NCBI RefSeq assembly: GCF_000717595.1
Contig: NZ_JNZO01000006.1
Span: forward strand, 1 to 64,000
From: Streptomyces flavochromogenes
GTDB taxonomy: Bacteria; Actinomycetota; Actinomycetes; Streptomycetales; Streptomycetaceae
Reading direction: 5' to 3'
Length of the DNA stretch: 64,000 nucleotides
Positions 34,616 to 43,342 of the stretch are shown in pieces. A model generated the notes under the pieces. The model was not told the DNA's origin. It did not search any database and was given only the letters and a program-made list of their open reading frames with translations. Position 1 is the stretch's first letter, and every line of letters starts with the position of its first letter. The position numbers and the translations under genes were made by a program.

Positions 34616-35643
34616 ACCCGACCCGCACCGCGACCAAGCAGGCCGCGACCGGCTCCCTGATCGGGCTGGCGCTCGGCGACGCGCTGGGCTTCCCGACCGA
34701 GTTCAAGGACGTGCCGTCGATCCTCGCCTCGTTCGGACCCTGGCGGGAGATGCCGCTGCCCGTCAGGAACGGGAAGGCGTACGTCACCGACGACACCCAG
34801 ATGGCCCTCGCCTTCGCCCGGGGGATCCGCACCGCGACGGACCGCGGCGTGCTCGCCCCGCTGCGCCTCGCTCGGCCCGTCCGGGACGAGTTCGTCGACT
34901 GGTACCACTCGCCCGAGAACAACCGCGCCCCCGGCAACACCTGCCTCCGCGCCTGTGCGCTCCTCGACGGCGACCGGCTCTGGCAGGACGCCAGCCAGAT
35001 CCACTCCAAGGGCTGCGGCGCCAACATGCGCGTCACGCCCATCGGTCTCGTCCCCGGCCTCAGCGAGGAGCAGCGGGCCGGCGCGGCGCAGCTCCAGGCG
35101 GCCCTGACCCACGGTCACCCCACCGCGCTCGCCGCCTCCGACCTCACCGCCCGCGCCGTGTACCTCCTCGCCCAGGGCGTCGACCCGGCCGGACTCGTCG
35201 GACAGCTGCGCTCGTACGCGTACGAGAACCGCTCCCGCTACCACGAGCACTGGCTCGGCGACCTCTGGACCCGCTCCCAGGACCCCTCCGCCCGGCACTT
35301 CGTCGAGCGCGGCTGGGACGAGTGCCTGGCCGTCCTGGAGCGCCTCGACGCCGTCCAGCGCACGGCCGACCCGGAGCTCGACCCCTGTACGTACACGGGA
35401 GACGGCTGGATCGCCGAGGAGGCCCTCGCGACCGGGCTCCTCAGCTTCCTCCTCTTCCCCGACGAGCCCCTCGCCGTGCTGCGCCGGGCCGCCTGCACCC
35501 GGGGCGACTCCGACTCGATCGCCGCCCTCGCGGGCGCCTTCGCCGGTGCCCACCTCGGCGCGGACGCCTGGCCGAAGGAGTGGGAGGAGCGCGTCGAGTA
35601 CCGGAGCGACCTGCTGACCTTCGGTGCGCTCTGGGACGCTTGA
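34612..35643 (+). CDS. ADP-ribosylglycohydrolase family protein
   Basis: A 343-residue enzyme beginning at GTG 34612 overlapping nrtR (GTGA). Family motifs: TGSLIGLALGDALGFPTEF near 11-29, YVTDDTQMALAFA near 61 (metal-binding TDDTQ), a Cys/Asn-rich NNRAPGNTCLRACALL, and RRAACTRGDSDSIAALAGAFAGAHLG near 290 (GDSDSIA metal site). These are the Mg-binding signature of DraG/ARH hydrolases, which remove ADP-ribose from proteins or nucleic acids. Inside an NAD operon it may recycle ADP-ribose or reverse an ADP-ribosylation; the target is unknown. Confidence 0.92.
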   Translation: MNPTRTATKQAATGSLIGLALGDALGFPTEFKDVPSILASFGPWREMPLPVRNGKAYVTDDTQMALAFARGIRTATDRGVLAPLRLARPVRDEFVDWYHSPENNRAPGNTCLRACALLDGDRLWQDASQIHSKGCGANMRVTPIGLVPGLSEEQRAGAAQLQAALTHGHPTALAASDLTARAVYLLAQGVDPAGLVGQLRSYAYENRSRYHEHWLGDLWTRSQDPSARHFVERGWDECLAVLERLDAVQRTADPELDPCTYTGDGWIAEEALATGLLSFLLFPDEPLAVLRRAACTRGDSDSIAALAGAFAGAHLGADAWPKEWEERVEYRSDLLTFGALWDA

Positions 35644-35646
35644 CCG

Positions 35647-36417
35647 ATGACGCTCTCCCTCGAGTCCGCCCTGGACACCGACCTCGCCGCCGTCGTGGCC
35701 GGACAGCCCGACCCCCTGCTCTTCGCGACCGTCTCCGGCGCGCACCTGTACGGGTTCCCGTCCCGCGACTCGGACGTGGACCTGCGCGGCGCGCACCTGC
35801 TGCCGACGGAGGCGCTGGTCGGGCTGCGCGAGCCCGAGGAGACCCGCAGCCGGATGTGGGACCGGGACGGCGTCGAGATGGACCTGGTCACCCACGACCT
35901 GCGGAAGTTCGCCCGGCTGATGCTGCGCCGCAACGGCTACGTCCTGGAGCAGCTCACCTCCCCGCTCGTCGCGCACACCACGGAGACCCACGCCGAGCTG
36001 GTCTCGCTCGTGCCCGAGGTGCTCACCTCCCACCACGCCCACCACTACCGGGGGTTCGCCGGCACGCAGTGGCGGCTCTTCGAGCGCAGCGGCGAGCTCA
36101 AGCCGCTGCTCTACACCTACCGGGCGCTGCTGACCGGCATCCATCTGATGCGGGCGGGCGAGGTGCAGGCGCATCTGCCGACGCTGGTCGAGGAGGTCGC
36201 CGAGGCGCCCGCCCGGCTGCCTGACCTCGTCGCGGCGAAGGCTGCGGCGGAGCACGGGCTCGCGGGGGTGTCGGTCGAGGACGTACGGGCGGAGACGGAG
36301 GCCCTGCACGGGGTCCTGGACGAGGCGCAGGCCGTGTCCGGCCTGCGGGAGGCGTCGGTACGCGCCCACGACCTGCTGCACGATCTGGTCGTACGGGCGC
36401 GGTCGACGGCCCCGTAG
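35647..36417 (+). CDS. Predicted nucleotidyltransferase, COG3541 type (1)
   Basis: A 256-residue protein three bases after the hydrolase stop. The polymerase-beta-like core is FATVSGAHLYGFPSRDSDVDLRG near 26-48 (GS-x-DxD pattern; metal Asp pair in DSDVDLR), with the third carboxylate in EMDLVTHDLRKFARLM near 78. The rest is helical: SHHAHHYRGFAGTQW then LKPLLYTYRALLTGIHLM. The family is called YcgL or Pol-beta superfamily and has no settled reaction; RNA or nucleotide end modification has been suggested for relatives. Last gene of the NAD operon and convergent with a paralogue. Confidence 0.8.
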   Translation: MTLSLESALDTDLAAVVAGQPDPLLFATVSGAHLYGFPSRDSDVDLRGAHLLPTEALVGLREPEETRSRMWDRDGVEMDLVTHDLRKFARLMLRRNGYVLEQLTSPLVAHTTETHAELVSLVPEVLTSHHAHHYRGFAGTQWRLFERSGELKPLLYTYRALLTGIHLMRAGEVQAHLPTLVEEVAEAPARLPDLVAAKAAAEHGLAGVSVEDVRAETEALHGVLDEAQAVSGLREASVRAHDLLHDLVVRARSTAP

Positions 36418-36465
36418 GACGTGCGCCCGGGCCGGGCGGGGCAGCCCGGCAGGGCGGAACGGGCC

Positions 36466-37164
36466 CTACCGCGCGTCCGGTACCGCCGGCACCGAGGCCC
36501 GGCGCGCGCGGATCAGGAAGTCCTGCACGCGCGCGTGGTCCGGCGTCGCCGGGAGCGGGGTCGCGTCCAGGGCGCGGTCGGCCTCCTCCTGGAGGCGGTT
36601 CATCCAGGACTCGACCTCGGGCCAGGTCACCTCGCCGCGCTTGACCGCGAGGAGGCGTTCGCGCTCCTCGCCGACGTCGATCCGCAGCTCGCCCGAGCGC
36701 AGCAGGTCCCGGCAGCTGGTCAGCAGCCGCAGCAGGTGCATGGCGTGCTTCCAGCGCGGGTGGCCGTACTGGCGTACGTCCGCGTCGAGCTTGCGGCGCT
36801 GCCCGTCCGCGTAACGGACGAAGGTCTGATGGGCCTGCCGGGAGAGGAAGGCGCCGCGCAGCGAGAGCAGTTCGCGGCCGAGGTCGTCGACGTACTCGAC
36901 CACGGGGGAGTGGAGGCATTCCAGGACGTTCGGGTTGTTGCGCAGAGCCAGCTCGCAGAAGCGTTCCAGCTCCCAGCTGAACTGCTCCTCGCCCGGTCCC
37001 TCGACATGGGCGGGGGGCTTGTCGAAATGCCAGAACAACGGCGTCGGGGCGAGGTACACGCCCCGGACGTCCGTGTCGCTGCCCTCGGTCGCGAGACCGA
37101 AGGCGCGTGAGCCCATCACACAGGAGTAGATCGTGTGTTCGCGCACCAGCTCGTCCGGAGTCAT
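36466..37164 (-). CDS. Predicted nucleotidyltransferase, COG3541 type (2)
   Basis: A 232-residue paralogue-like protein on the opposite strand, ATG at 37164. Its core is YSCVMGSRAFGLATEGSDTDVRG near 13-35, with metal Asp pair DTDVR, and the third carboxylate region EQFSWELERFCELALRNNPNVL near 62. Downstream, YGHPRWKHAMHLLRLLTSC corresponds to the helical block of the first copy. It ends 49 bases from the other transferase, tail to tail. The two share the fold but are clearly diverged. Reaction unknown. Confidence 0.8.
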   Translation of the reverse strand: MTPDELVREHTIYSCVMGSRAFGLATEGSDTDVRGVYLAPTPLFWHFDKPPAHVEGPGEEQFSWELERFCELALRNNPNVLECLHSPVVEYVDDLGRELLSLRGAFLSRQAHQTFVRYADGQRRKLDADVRQYGHPRWKHAMHLLRLLTSCRDLLRSGELRIDVGEERERLLAVKRGEVTWPEVESWMNRLQEEADRALDATPLPATPDHARVQDFLIRARRASVPAVPDAR

Positions 37165-37196
37165 GCCGGTCAGGCTACGACAGGGCTGTGACAGGG

Positions 37197-37718
37197 CTAT
37201 GCCAGGGTGATCGAGTCCCCCGAGACGGTGATCTGCTCGGGCGGCAGCGGGCGCGGGGCCGGTCCCGCCACCACCGCGGCGTCGGTGACGCTGAACTTGG
37301 AGCCGTGACAAGGGCAGTCGATGGTGCCGTCCGCGACCTTGTTCACCAGACAGCCCTGGTGGGTGCAGACCGCGGAGAACGCCTTGAAGTCACCGGCCGT
37401 GGGCTGGGTGACGACCACCTTCTCCCCGGCGAAGACCTTGCCGCCGCCCACCGGGATGTCGGCGGTCTTGGCCAGGGCCTTGCCTCTGGGAGCACCGGGG
37501 GAGGCGCTCGTCTCGGCGGGGGCGCTCGGGGTGGCCGGCGCACTCGTGCCGGGAGCGCTCGTGCCGGCGGTGTCGCCCGGGGTGGCCGGTGCGCCGGTGG
37601 TCGTACCGCCGTCGCCTCCGTCGTCCGAGCCGCAGCCCGCCGTCAGGGCCGCGGCGGCGACCAGGACGGTACGGCGGCTCGTGGCGCGTGAGGTCAGGTT
37701 CGTGACGCGTGAAGTCAT
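37197..37718 (-). CDS. Rieske [2Fe-2S] lipoprotein
   Basis: A 173-residue exported protein. The N-terminus has SRRTVLVAAAALTAGC: a twin-Arg followed by a lipobox LTAGC, so it is probably a Tat-exported lipoprotein anchored at the outer face of the membrane. A Thr/Ala/Pro linker covers about 32-75. The Rieske ligands are CTHQGC near 114 and CPCHGSKF near 132, both complete (Cys-x-His and Cys-x2-His). Partner oxidoreductase not visible nearby. Not the bc1 Rieske, which is larger with three membrane helices in actinobacteria. Confidence 0.9.
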   Translation of the reverse strand: MTSRVTNLTSRATSRRTVLVAAAALTAGCGSDDGGDGGTTTGAPATPGDTAGTSAPGTSAPATPSAPAETSASPGAPRGKALAKTADIPVGGGKVFAGEKVVVTQPTAGDFKAFSAVCTHQGCLVNKVADGTIDCPCHGSKFSVTDAAVVAGPAPRPLPPEQITVSGDSITLA

Positions 37719-37762
37719 ACGGCCACCTTGGCGCCGCCGGGACGCCGGGTCCCGCAACACGC

Positions 37763-38098
37763 CTACGCCCGGAGGGTCAGCTCCCTCGCACGGCCGTCCG
37801 CGCCACGCCGCACCTCCAGGACCGAGGTCACCGCGTCCCGCTCGATCGGCCCGTACACATGAGGGAAGAGCGTCCCTCCCGAGCCCTCCCAGCGGACCTC
37901 CCCGGCCAGCCGCTCCTCGTCGATCACCAGCACCAGGAGCGGGCCCGGGACGTCCCGGTAGCGGGCGTCGGCGATCACGAGGGCCGCGGCCTCGTCCGGC
38001 GAGCAGTGGACGAAGCCCTCGGCGCCGAGGGACGCCGGGGCGTACGGGGCATCGGGGGCGGCGGACCAGTCGGCCAGCGGTACGACGTGCAGCAACAT
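37763..38098 (-). CDS. DUF952 family protein
   Basis: A 111-residue cytosolic protein, ATG 38098. It shows the DUF952 pattern: LLHVVPLADW at the start, GFVHCSPDEAAAL near 30 (His-Cys pair), DVPGPLLVLVIDEERL near 52 and FPHVYGPIERDAV near 82. Members are small alpha/beta proteins related to ADP-ribosyltransferase-like folds, with no known activity. It follows the Rieske gene in direction (64 bases) and is divergent from yidB-like. The short 111-base gap upstream holds both promoters. Confidence 0.85.
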   Translation of the reverse strand: MLLHVVPLADWSAAPDAPYAPASLGAEGFVHCSPDEAAALVIADARYRDVPGPLLVLVIDEERLAGEVRWEGSGGTLFPHVYGPIERDAVTSVLEVRRGADGRARELTLRA

Positions 38099-38209
38099 GT
38101 CGACAGTTCTACCCCGCGGATCATCCGGGCGAGGCCTGTACCCCGAGTGGCGGAGCACCCCGGTTCGGGTGACATTGGGCGTGATCCGAACCGGACGAAA
38201 GGCAGGACC

Positions 38210-38641
38210 ATGGCGGGAAACGACCTCGGCGGGCTCCTCGGGAGTCTCCTGGGAGGTCCCGGCGGACAGAGCGGTGGCGGTGCCGGCGGCATCCTCGGCT
38301 CCCTGATCGGCGCGCTCGCGGGCGGCCAGGGCGGGGGCGGCGCGGGCGGTGCGTCGAACCCGCTCGGTGGACTCCTCGACATGCTCACCAGGTCGGGCCT
38401 CACCGACCAGACCCGGTCCTGGGTCGGCACCGGTGAGAACCAGCCCGTCAGCGGCGCCCAGATCGCCGAGGCCCTCCCGGACGAGACCCTGCGGAAGGTG
38501 GCCCAGGACGCCGGCGTCAGCCCGGAGGAGGCCGCCGACCGGATCGCGCAGTCGCTGCCGCAGGCCGTCGACAAGCTGACGCCGACCGGCTCGATGCCCC
38601 AGGGCTCCCTTGAAGACATCATCCGCGAGCAGAATCTCTGA
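38210..38641 (+). CDS. YidB family (DUF937) protein
   Basis: A 143-residue protein, ATG 38210 with AGGA six bases upstream. The N-terminal half is Gly/Leu-rich (GGLLGSLLGGPGGQ, GGILGSLIGALAGG). The C-terminal half has the YidB signature GLTDQTRSWVGTGENQPVS and PDETLRKVAQDAGVSPEEAA then QSLPQAVDKLTPTG. Function in bacteria is unknown. Stand-alone transcript by position; the next gene has its own promoter. Confidence 0.88.
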   Translation: MAGNDLGGLLGSLLGGPGGQSGGGAGGILGSLIGALAGGQGGGGAGGASNPLGGLLDMLTRSGLTDQTRSWVGTGENQPVSGAQIAEALPDETLRKVAQDAGVSPEEAADRIAQSLPQAVDKLTPTGSMPQGSLEDIIREQNL

Positions 38642-38745
38642 CCGGCGAACCCGGGTTCCCGGCCTCCCGGGGCTCCGAAGGCCCTCGCGGCGCCCGTCCT
38701 CCGTCTCGGAGAGCGGGCGCCCCGGCACGCCCTCCGGCCCCTGAC

Positions 38746-38751
38746 TAGGCT
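38746..38751 (+). promoter_or_regulatory. -10 element for aroH-tyrA
   Basis: TAGGCT, the favoured Streptomyces -10, is 34 bases before the chorismate mutase start. A good -35 is not evident (region is G/C-rich). The mRNA would have a short leader with GAAGGAG at about 38773-38779. Confidence 0.45.
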
Positions 38752-38785
38752 GAACGGAGCACTGACGCAGGCGAAGGAGCACGAC

Positions 38786-39148
38786 GTGGCGGTACGAGCG
38801 GTCCGAGGAGCCGTCCAGCTGGAGCGGGACGAGGCCGGACACATGAGCGAGCAGGTCGAAGAGCTGCTCACCGCCGTCCTCGAGCGCAACGGACTCGACG
38901 CCGACGACCTCATCAGCATCTGGTTCACGGCCACCCCCGACCTCCACAGCGACTTCCCCGCCGCCGCGGCCCGCCGCATCGGCATCGTCGACGTCCCCCT
39001 GATCTGCGCGCAGGAACTCGACATCGAGGGCGCGATGCCGAGGGTCGTCCGGCTCCTCGCCCATGTCGAGACCGAACTTCCCAAGTCCCGGATCGCGCAC
39101 GTCTACCTCGGCGCCGCGGCCGCTCTGCGCAAGGACATCGCCCAGTGA
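38786..39148 (+). CDS. aroH: Chorismate mutase, AroH type
   Basis: A 120-residue enzyme converting chorismate to prephenate for Phe and Tyr synthesis. GTG 38786 has GAAGGAG about six bases upstream. Residues of the B. subtilis AroH active site are all recognisable: Arg7 in VRAVRGA, the Cys-x2-Glu pair in LICAQELD near 75-78, Arg in MPRVVR near 90, and Tyr/Arg in HVYLGAAAALR near 108-116. Trimeric fold expected. It overlaps tyrA by four bases, so prephenate is made and used by coupled genes. Confidence 0.95.
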   Translation: MAVRAVRGAVQLERDEAGHMSEQVEELLTAVLERNGLDADDLISIWFTATPDLHSDFPAAAARRIGIVDVPLICAQELDIEGAMPRVVRLLAHVETELPKSRIAHVYLGAAAALRKDIAQ

Positions 39149-40233
39149 GAACAGCGCTCGTCATCGGCACCGGACTGATCGGCACCTCCGCCGCGATCGC
39201 CCTCGCGGGCAGGGGCGTCACCGTCCATCTGCGCGACCACGACCCGGCGCGCGCCAGCACGGCCGCCGCGCTCGGCGCCGGCACCGACGAGGCGCCCGAG
39301 GGGCCCGTCGACCTCGTCATCGTCGCCGTGCCCCCGGCGCACGTGGCCGCCACCCTCGCCGAGGCCATGACCGCCGGGCTCGGGCGCGGCTACCTCGACG
39401 TGGCCAGCGTCAAGGGCGGCCCCAAGCGCGAGCTGGAGGCCCTGGGCCTCGACCTCACCGCGTACATCGGTACGCACCCCATGTCCGGCAAGGAGCGCTC
39501 GGGCCCGCTCGCCGCGACCGCCGACCTCTTCGAGGGACGCCCCTGGGTGCTCACCCCGACACGGGACACCGACACCGAGGTCCTCAACCTCGCTCTGGAG
39601 CTCGTCGCGCTGTGCCGGGCCGTCCCCGTCGTCATGGACGCCGACGCCCACGACCGCGCGGTCGCCCTGGTCTCCCACACCCCGCAGCTGGTGTCGTCGA
39701 TGGTCGCCGCGCGCCTCGAGGAGGCCGACGAGTCGGCCGTACGCCTCTGCGGGCAGGGCATCCGCGACGTCACCCGGATCGCGGCCTCGGACCCGCGCAT
39801 GTGGGTCGAGATCCTGTCCGCGAATCCCGGCCCCGTGGCGGACGTCCTCTCCGGCGTCGCCGCCGACCTCGACGAGACCGTCCGCGCGCTGCGCTCCCTG
39901 CAGTCCGCCGACGAGGACAAGCGCCGGGACGGCGCCTCGGGCGTCGAGGACGTGCTGCGCCGCGGCAACGCCGGCCGCTCCCGCGTCCCCGGCAAGCACG
40001 GTGCCGCGCCCACGGCGTACGAGACGGTCGCCGTCCTCATCAGCGACCAGCCGGGCGAGCTGGCCCGGATCTTCGCCGACGCGGGCCGGGCAGGGGTCAA
40101 CATCGAGGACGTCCGCATCGAGCACGCGACGGGGCAGCAGGCCGGTCTGGTCCAGCTGATGGTGGAACCCTCGGCGGCACCGGGGCTGGGGGCGGCGCTG
40201 CAGGAACGCGGCTGGGCGCTTCGGACAGGCTGA
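39145..40233 (+). CDS. tyrA: Prephenate dehydrogenase
   Basis: A 362-residue NAD(P)-dependent enzyme of tyrosine synthesis; GTG 39145 overlaps aroH (GTGA). The dinucleotide site VIGTGLIGTSAAIAL is at about 6-20. The catalytic His is in YIGTHPMSGKE near 111, and HDRAVALVSHTPQLV follows near 171. The C-terminal ACT domain, YETVAVLISDQPGELARIF to VNIEDVRIEH, would mediate feedback inhibition. Complete. Confidence 0.95.
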   Translation: MRTALVIGTGLIGTSAAIALAGRGVTVHLRDHDPARASTAAALGAGTDEAPEGPVDLVIVAVPPAHVAATLAEAMTAGLGRGYLDVASVKGGPKRELEALGLDLTAYIGTHPMSGKERSGPLAATADLFEGRPWVLTPTRDTDTEVLNLALELVALCRAVPVVMDADAHDRAVALVSHTPQLVSSMVAARLEEADESAVRLCGQGIRDVTRIAASDPRMWVEILSANPGPVADVLSGVAADLDETVRALRSLQSADEDKRRDGASGVEDVLRRGNAGRSRVPGKHGAAPTAYETVAVLISDQPGELARIFADAGRAGVNIEDVRIEHATGQQAGLVQLMVEPSAAPGLGAALQERGWALRTG

Positions 40234-40348
40234 CGCGCCCCGGCCCCGGCGGCGGGGGGCCGCTCCCGTAGGGCCCCGCGGGACGCGGCGCGCGGCGGGG
40301 CGGCGGGGGCCCCGTAGAGGTGGGGCCGGGCGGGGGCCGGGGACTCGG

Positions 40349-40354
40349 TAACCT
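40349..40354 (+). promoter_or_regulatory. -10 element for cmk
   Basis: TAACCT (TAnnnT) is 60 bases before the cmk start in an otherwise extremely G/C-rich 181-base gap after tyrA. AGGAAGG at 40400-40406 is the ribosome binding site. No good -35. Confidence 0.4.
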
Positions 40355-40414
40355 TGTGGAGGTCCCCCGCATCCTGCCGGGCCCGTCACTCACCCCCAGG
40401 AAGGTGTTCCCACC

Positions 40415-41089
40415 GTGGAATCCGTGATCGTCGCCATCGACGGGCCCTCCGGCACGGGCAAGTCCAGCACCTCGAAGGCGGTCGCCGCCAAGCTGGGTCT
40501 GAGCTACCTCGACACCGGTGCCCAGTACCGGGCGATCACCTGGTGGATGATCAGCAACGGTGTGGACGTCCACGACGCCGACGCCGTCGCCAACGCCGCG
40601 GCCAAGCCGGTCATCGTCTCCGGCACCGACCCGGCGCGGCCCACGATCACCGTCGACGGCGCCGACGCCGCGGGCCCCATCCGGACCGAGGAGGTCACCT
40701 CCAAGGTCAGCGCCGTCAGCGCCGTCCCCGAGGTGCGGAGCCTGATCACGGAGCTCCAGCGGTCCATCGCCCGCAGCGCGGAGCACGGCATCGTCGTCGA
40801 GGGCCGGGACATCGGCACCACCGTCCTGCCCGACGCCGATCTCAAGATCTTCCTCACCGCCTCGCCCGAGGCCCGTGCCGCCCGCCGCTCCGGCGAGCTG
40901 AAGGGCGTCGACGTACAGGCGACGAAGGAGGCCCTGGTCAAGCGGGACGCGGCCGACTCCAGCCGTAAGACCTCGCCGCTCGCCAAGGCGGACGACGCCG
41001 TCGAGGTCGACACCACCGAGCTCACCCTCGACCAGGTCATCGAATGCGTCGTCACCCTGGTGGACGAGAAGAGGACGGCCGCCAAGTGA
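40415..41089 (+). CDS. cmk: Cytidylate kinase
   Basis: A 224-residue kinase phosphorylating CMP and dCMP. P-loop IDGPSGTGKSSTSKAVA is at 8-24; YLDTGAQYRA near 35, EGRDIGTTVLPDADLKIFL in the middle, and the LID-like segment ALVKRDAADSSRKTSPL near 175 complete the family set. It overlaps the acyltransferase gene by four bases (GTGA). The order cmk-acyltransferase-der is a conserved actinobacterial arrangement. Confidence 0.96.
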   Translation: MESVIVAIDGPSGTGKSSTSKAVAAKLGLSYLDTGAQYRAITWWMISNGVDVHDADAVANAAAKPVIVSGTDPARPTITVDGADAAGPIRTEEVTSKVSAVSAVPEVRSLITELQRSIARSAEHGIVVEGRDIGTTVLPDADLKIFLTASPEARAARRSGELKGVDVQATKEALVKRDAADSSRKTSPLAKADDAVEVDTTELTLDQVIECVVTLVDEKRTAAK

Positions 41090-41730
41090 CCGTGCCCTCC
41101 GGGAAGGGCGCCGCCGTCGGCCGACGCATCGGCATCGGCCTGATGTACGGCTTCTGGAAGCCGCGCGTCCTCGGCGCCTGGAAGGTGCCGGCCACCGGCC
41201 CCGCCATCCTCGCCGTCAACCACGCGCACAACATCGACGGCCCCATGCTCATGGGCACCGCACCGCGCCCCGTGCACTTCCTCATCAAGAAGGAGGCGTT
41301 CGTCGGCCCGCTCGGCAGCTTCCTGGAGGGCATCGGGCAGCTCAAGGTGGACCGCGACAGCACCGACCGCACGGCGATAGGCAACGCCCTGGGCGTCCTG
41401 GAGCAGGGCGGCGTCCTCGGGATCTTCCCCGAGGGCACCAGGGGCGACGGCGACTTCGCCTCGCTCCGCTCGGGCCTGGCGTACTTCGCCGTCCGCAGCG
41501 GAGCCCCGATCGTCCCGGTGGCCGTCCTGGGAAGCACCGACCGCCGCGGACGGTTGGTCAAGGCACTGCCTCCGCTGCGCGGCCGCGTCGACGTCGTCTT
41601 CGGCGACGCCTTCGACGCGGGTGACGGCTCCGGCCGGCGCACGCGCAAGGCGCTCGACGAGGCCACCGTACGGATCCAGGGGAAGCTCACCGACCACCTG
41701 GAAAACGCCAGGCGTCTCACCGGGCGCTGA
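41086..41730 (+). CDS. 1-acyl-sn-glycerol-3-phosphate acyltransferase (PlsC-like)
   Basis: A 214-residue protein from GTG 41086. Acyltransferase block I is VNHAHNIDG near 42-50 (H-x4-D), with the second block FLIKKEAFVG, and block III IFPEGTRGDGDF near 113. VPVAVLGSTD follows. These are the PlsC motifs that acylate lysophosphatidic acid at the membrane. Ribosome assembly and phospholipid genes are commonly paired this way with cmk and der. Confidence 0.9.
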   Translation: MTVPSGKGAAVGRRIGIGLMYGFWKPRVLGAWKVPATGPAILAVNHAHNIDGPMLMGTAPRPVHFLIKKEAFVGPLGSFLEGIGQLKVDRDSTDRTAIGNALGVLEQGGVLGIFPEGTRGDGDFASLRSGLAYFAVRSGAPIVPVAVLGSTDRRGRLVKALPPLRGRVDVVFGDAFDAGDGSGRRTRKALDEATVRIQGKLTDHLENARRLTGR

Positions 41731-41800
41731 GCGAGACTTTCAGTAGTGGGCCCCGCGGCCCGGGGACCCACCGACCACGAATGATCAAGGAACGGACTTC

Positions 41801-43249
41801 ATGAACGACCAGCACGACCACGGGGCACTTGGCGACGCCGAGTACGCGGAGTTCATGGAGCTCGCCTCCGAAGAAGGCTTCGACGTCGAAGAGGTCGAGG
41901 GCGCGATCGAGGAGGCGGGCCACGGCCCCCTCCCCGTCCTCGCCGTCGTCGGCCGTCCGAACGTCGGCAAGTCGACCCTGGTGAACCGCATCATCGGCCG
42001 CCGCGAGGCCGTCGTGGAGGACAAGCCGGGCGTCACCCGCGACCGCGTCACCTACGAGGCCGAATGGGCCGGGCGCCGCTTCAAGGTCGTCGACACCGGC
42101 GGCTGGGAGCAGGACGTCCTCGGCATCGACGCCTCCGTCGCCGCCCAGGCCGAGTTCGCCATCGAGGCCGCCGACGCCTGTCTCTTCGTGGTGGACGCCA
42201 CCGTCGGCGCCACCGACACCGACGAGGCCGTCGTCAAGCTGCTGCGTCGCGCCGGCAAGCCGGTCGTCCTCGCCGCCAACAAGGTCGACGGACAGTCCGG
42301 CGAGGCCGACGCGGCCATGCTGTGGTCCCTGGGCCTCGGCGAGCCGTTCCCCGTCTCCTCGCTGCACGGCCGCGGCACCGGCGACCTCCTCGACGAGGTC
42401 CTGAAGAAGCTGCCCGAGGCCCCCGAGCAGCGCTTCGGCAACGCCGTCGGCGGCCCGCGCCGCATCGCTCTCATCGGCCGCCCGAACGTCGGCAAGTCCT
42501 CGCTGCTCAACAAGGTGGCGAACGAGGACCGCGTCGTCGTCAACGAGCTGGCCGGCACCACCCGCGACCCGGTCGACGAGCTGATCGAGCTCGGCGGCGT
42601 GACGTGGAAGTTCGTCGACACCGCCGGTATCCGCAAGAAGGTCCACCTCCAGGAGGGCGCGGACTACTACGCCTCCCTGCGGACGGCCGCCGCCGTCGAG
42701 AAGGCCGAGGTGGCCGTCATCCTCATCGACACCACCGACAACATCTCGGTCCAGGACCAGCGCATCATCACGATGGCGGTCGAGTCGGGCCGCGCCATCG
42801 TCATCGCCTACAACAAGTGGGACGAGCTCGACGAGGAGCGCCGCTACTACCTCGAGCGCGAGATCGAGACCGAGATGCAGCAGGTCGCCTGGGCGCCCCG
42901 CGTCAACGTCTCCGCCAAGACCGGCCGCCACATGGAGAAGCTGGTACCGGCCATCGAGACCGCCCTCGCCGGCTGGGAGACCCGTGTCCCCACCGGCCGG
43001 CTCAACGCCTTCCTCGGTGAGATCGTCGCGGCCCACCCGCACCCGATCCGCGGCGGCAAGCAGCCCCGCATCCTCTTCGGCACGCAGGCCGGCACCAAGC
43101 CGCCCCGCTTCGTGCTCTTCGCCTCCGGCTTCCTCGAGGCCGGCTACCGACGCTTCATCGAGCGCCGCCTCCGCGAGGAGTTCGGCTTCGAGGGCACCCC
43201 GATCCACATCTCGGTGCGCGTGCGCGAGAAGCGCGGCCGCAAGAAGTAG
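41801..43249 (+). CDS. der: Ribosome biogenesis GTPase Der (EngA)
   Basis: A 482-residue protein with two tandem G domains. The first has [15 protein letters not shown] near 48, DTGGWEQD and NKVDG; the second has [15 protein letters not shown] near 224, DTAGIRKK and NKWDE. The last 90 residues are the KH-like domain ([15 protein letters not shown]). It assists 50S subunit assembly. An acidic N-terminal extension of about 40 residues is typical of actinobacteria. Last gene of the cmk operon, followed by an 18-bp terminator. Confidence 0.96.
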   Translation: MNDQHDHGALGDAEYAEFMELASEEGFDVEEVEGAIEEAGHGPLPVLAVVGRPNVGKSTLVNRIIGRREAVVEDKPGVTRDRVTYEAEWAGRRFKVVDTGGWEQDVLGIDASVAAQAEFAIEAADACLFVVDATVGATDTDEAVVKLLRRAGKPVVLAANKVDGQSGEADAAMLWSLGLGEPFPVSSLHGRGTGDLLDEVLKKLPEAPEQRFGNAVGGPRRIALIGRPNVGKSSLLNKVANEDRVVVNELAGTTRDPVDELIELGGVTWKFVDTAGIRKKVHLQEGADYYASLRTAAAVEKAEVAVILIDTTDNISVQDQRIITMAVESGRAIVIAYNKWDELDEERRYYLEREIETEMQQVAWAPRVNVSAKTGRHMEKLVPAIETALAGWETRVPTGRLNAFLGEIVAAHPHPIRGGKQPRILFGTQAGTKPPRFVLFASGFLEAGYRRFIERRLREEFGFEGTPIHISVRVREKRGRKK

Positions 43250-43281
43250 TCGGTCCGTCCGGGCCATATGGACCGGGGACA

Positions 43282-43321
43282 CGGCGGAGGGCCGGGGCGC
43301 GATCGCCCCGGCCCTCCGCCG
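43282..43321. terminator. 18-bp perfect stem terminator
   Basis: The left arm 43282-43299 and the right arm 43304-43321 are perfectly complementary over 18 bases around a CGAT loop, followed by TTCCCCC. It sits between der and the convergent gene ending at 43343 and can stop both. Confidence 0.9.
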
Positions 43322-43342
43322 TTCCCCCGGTGTGCCGTGTGC

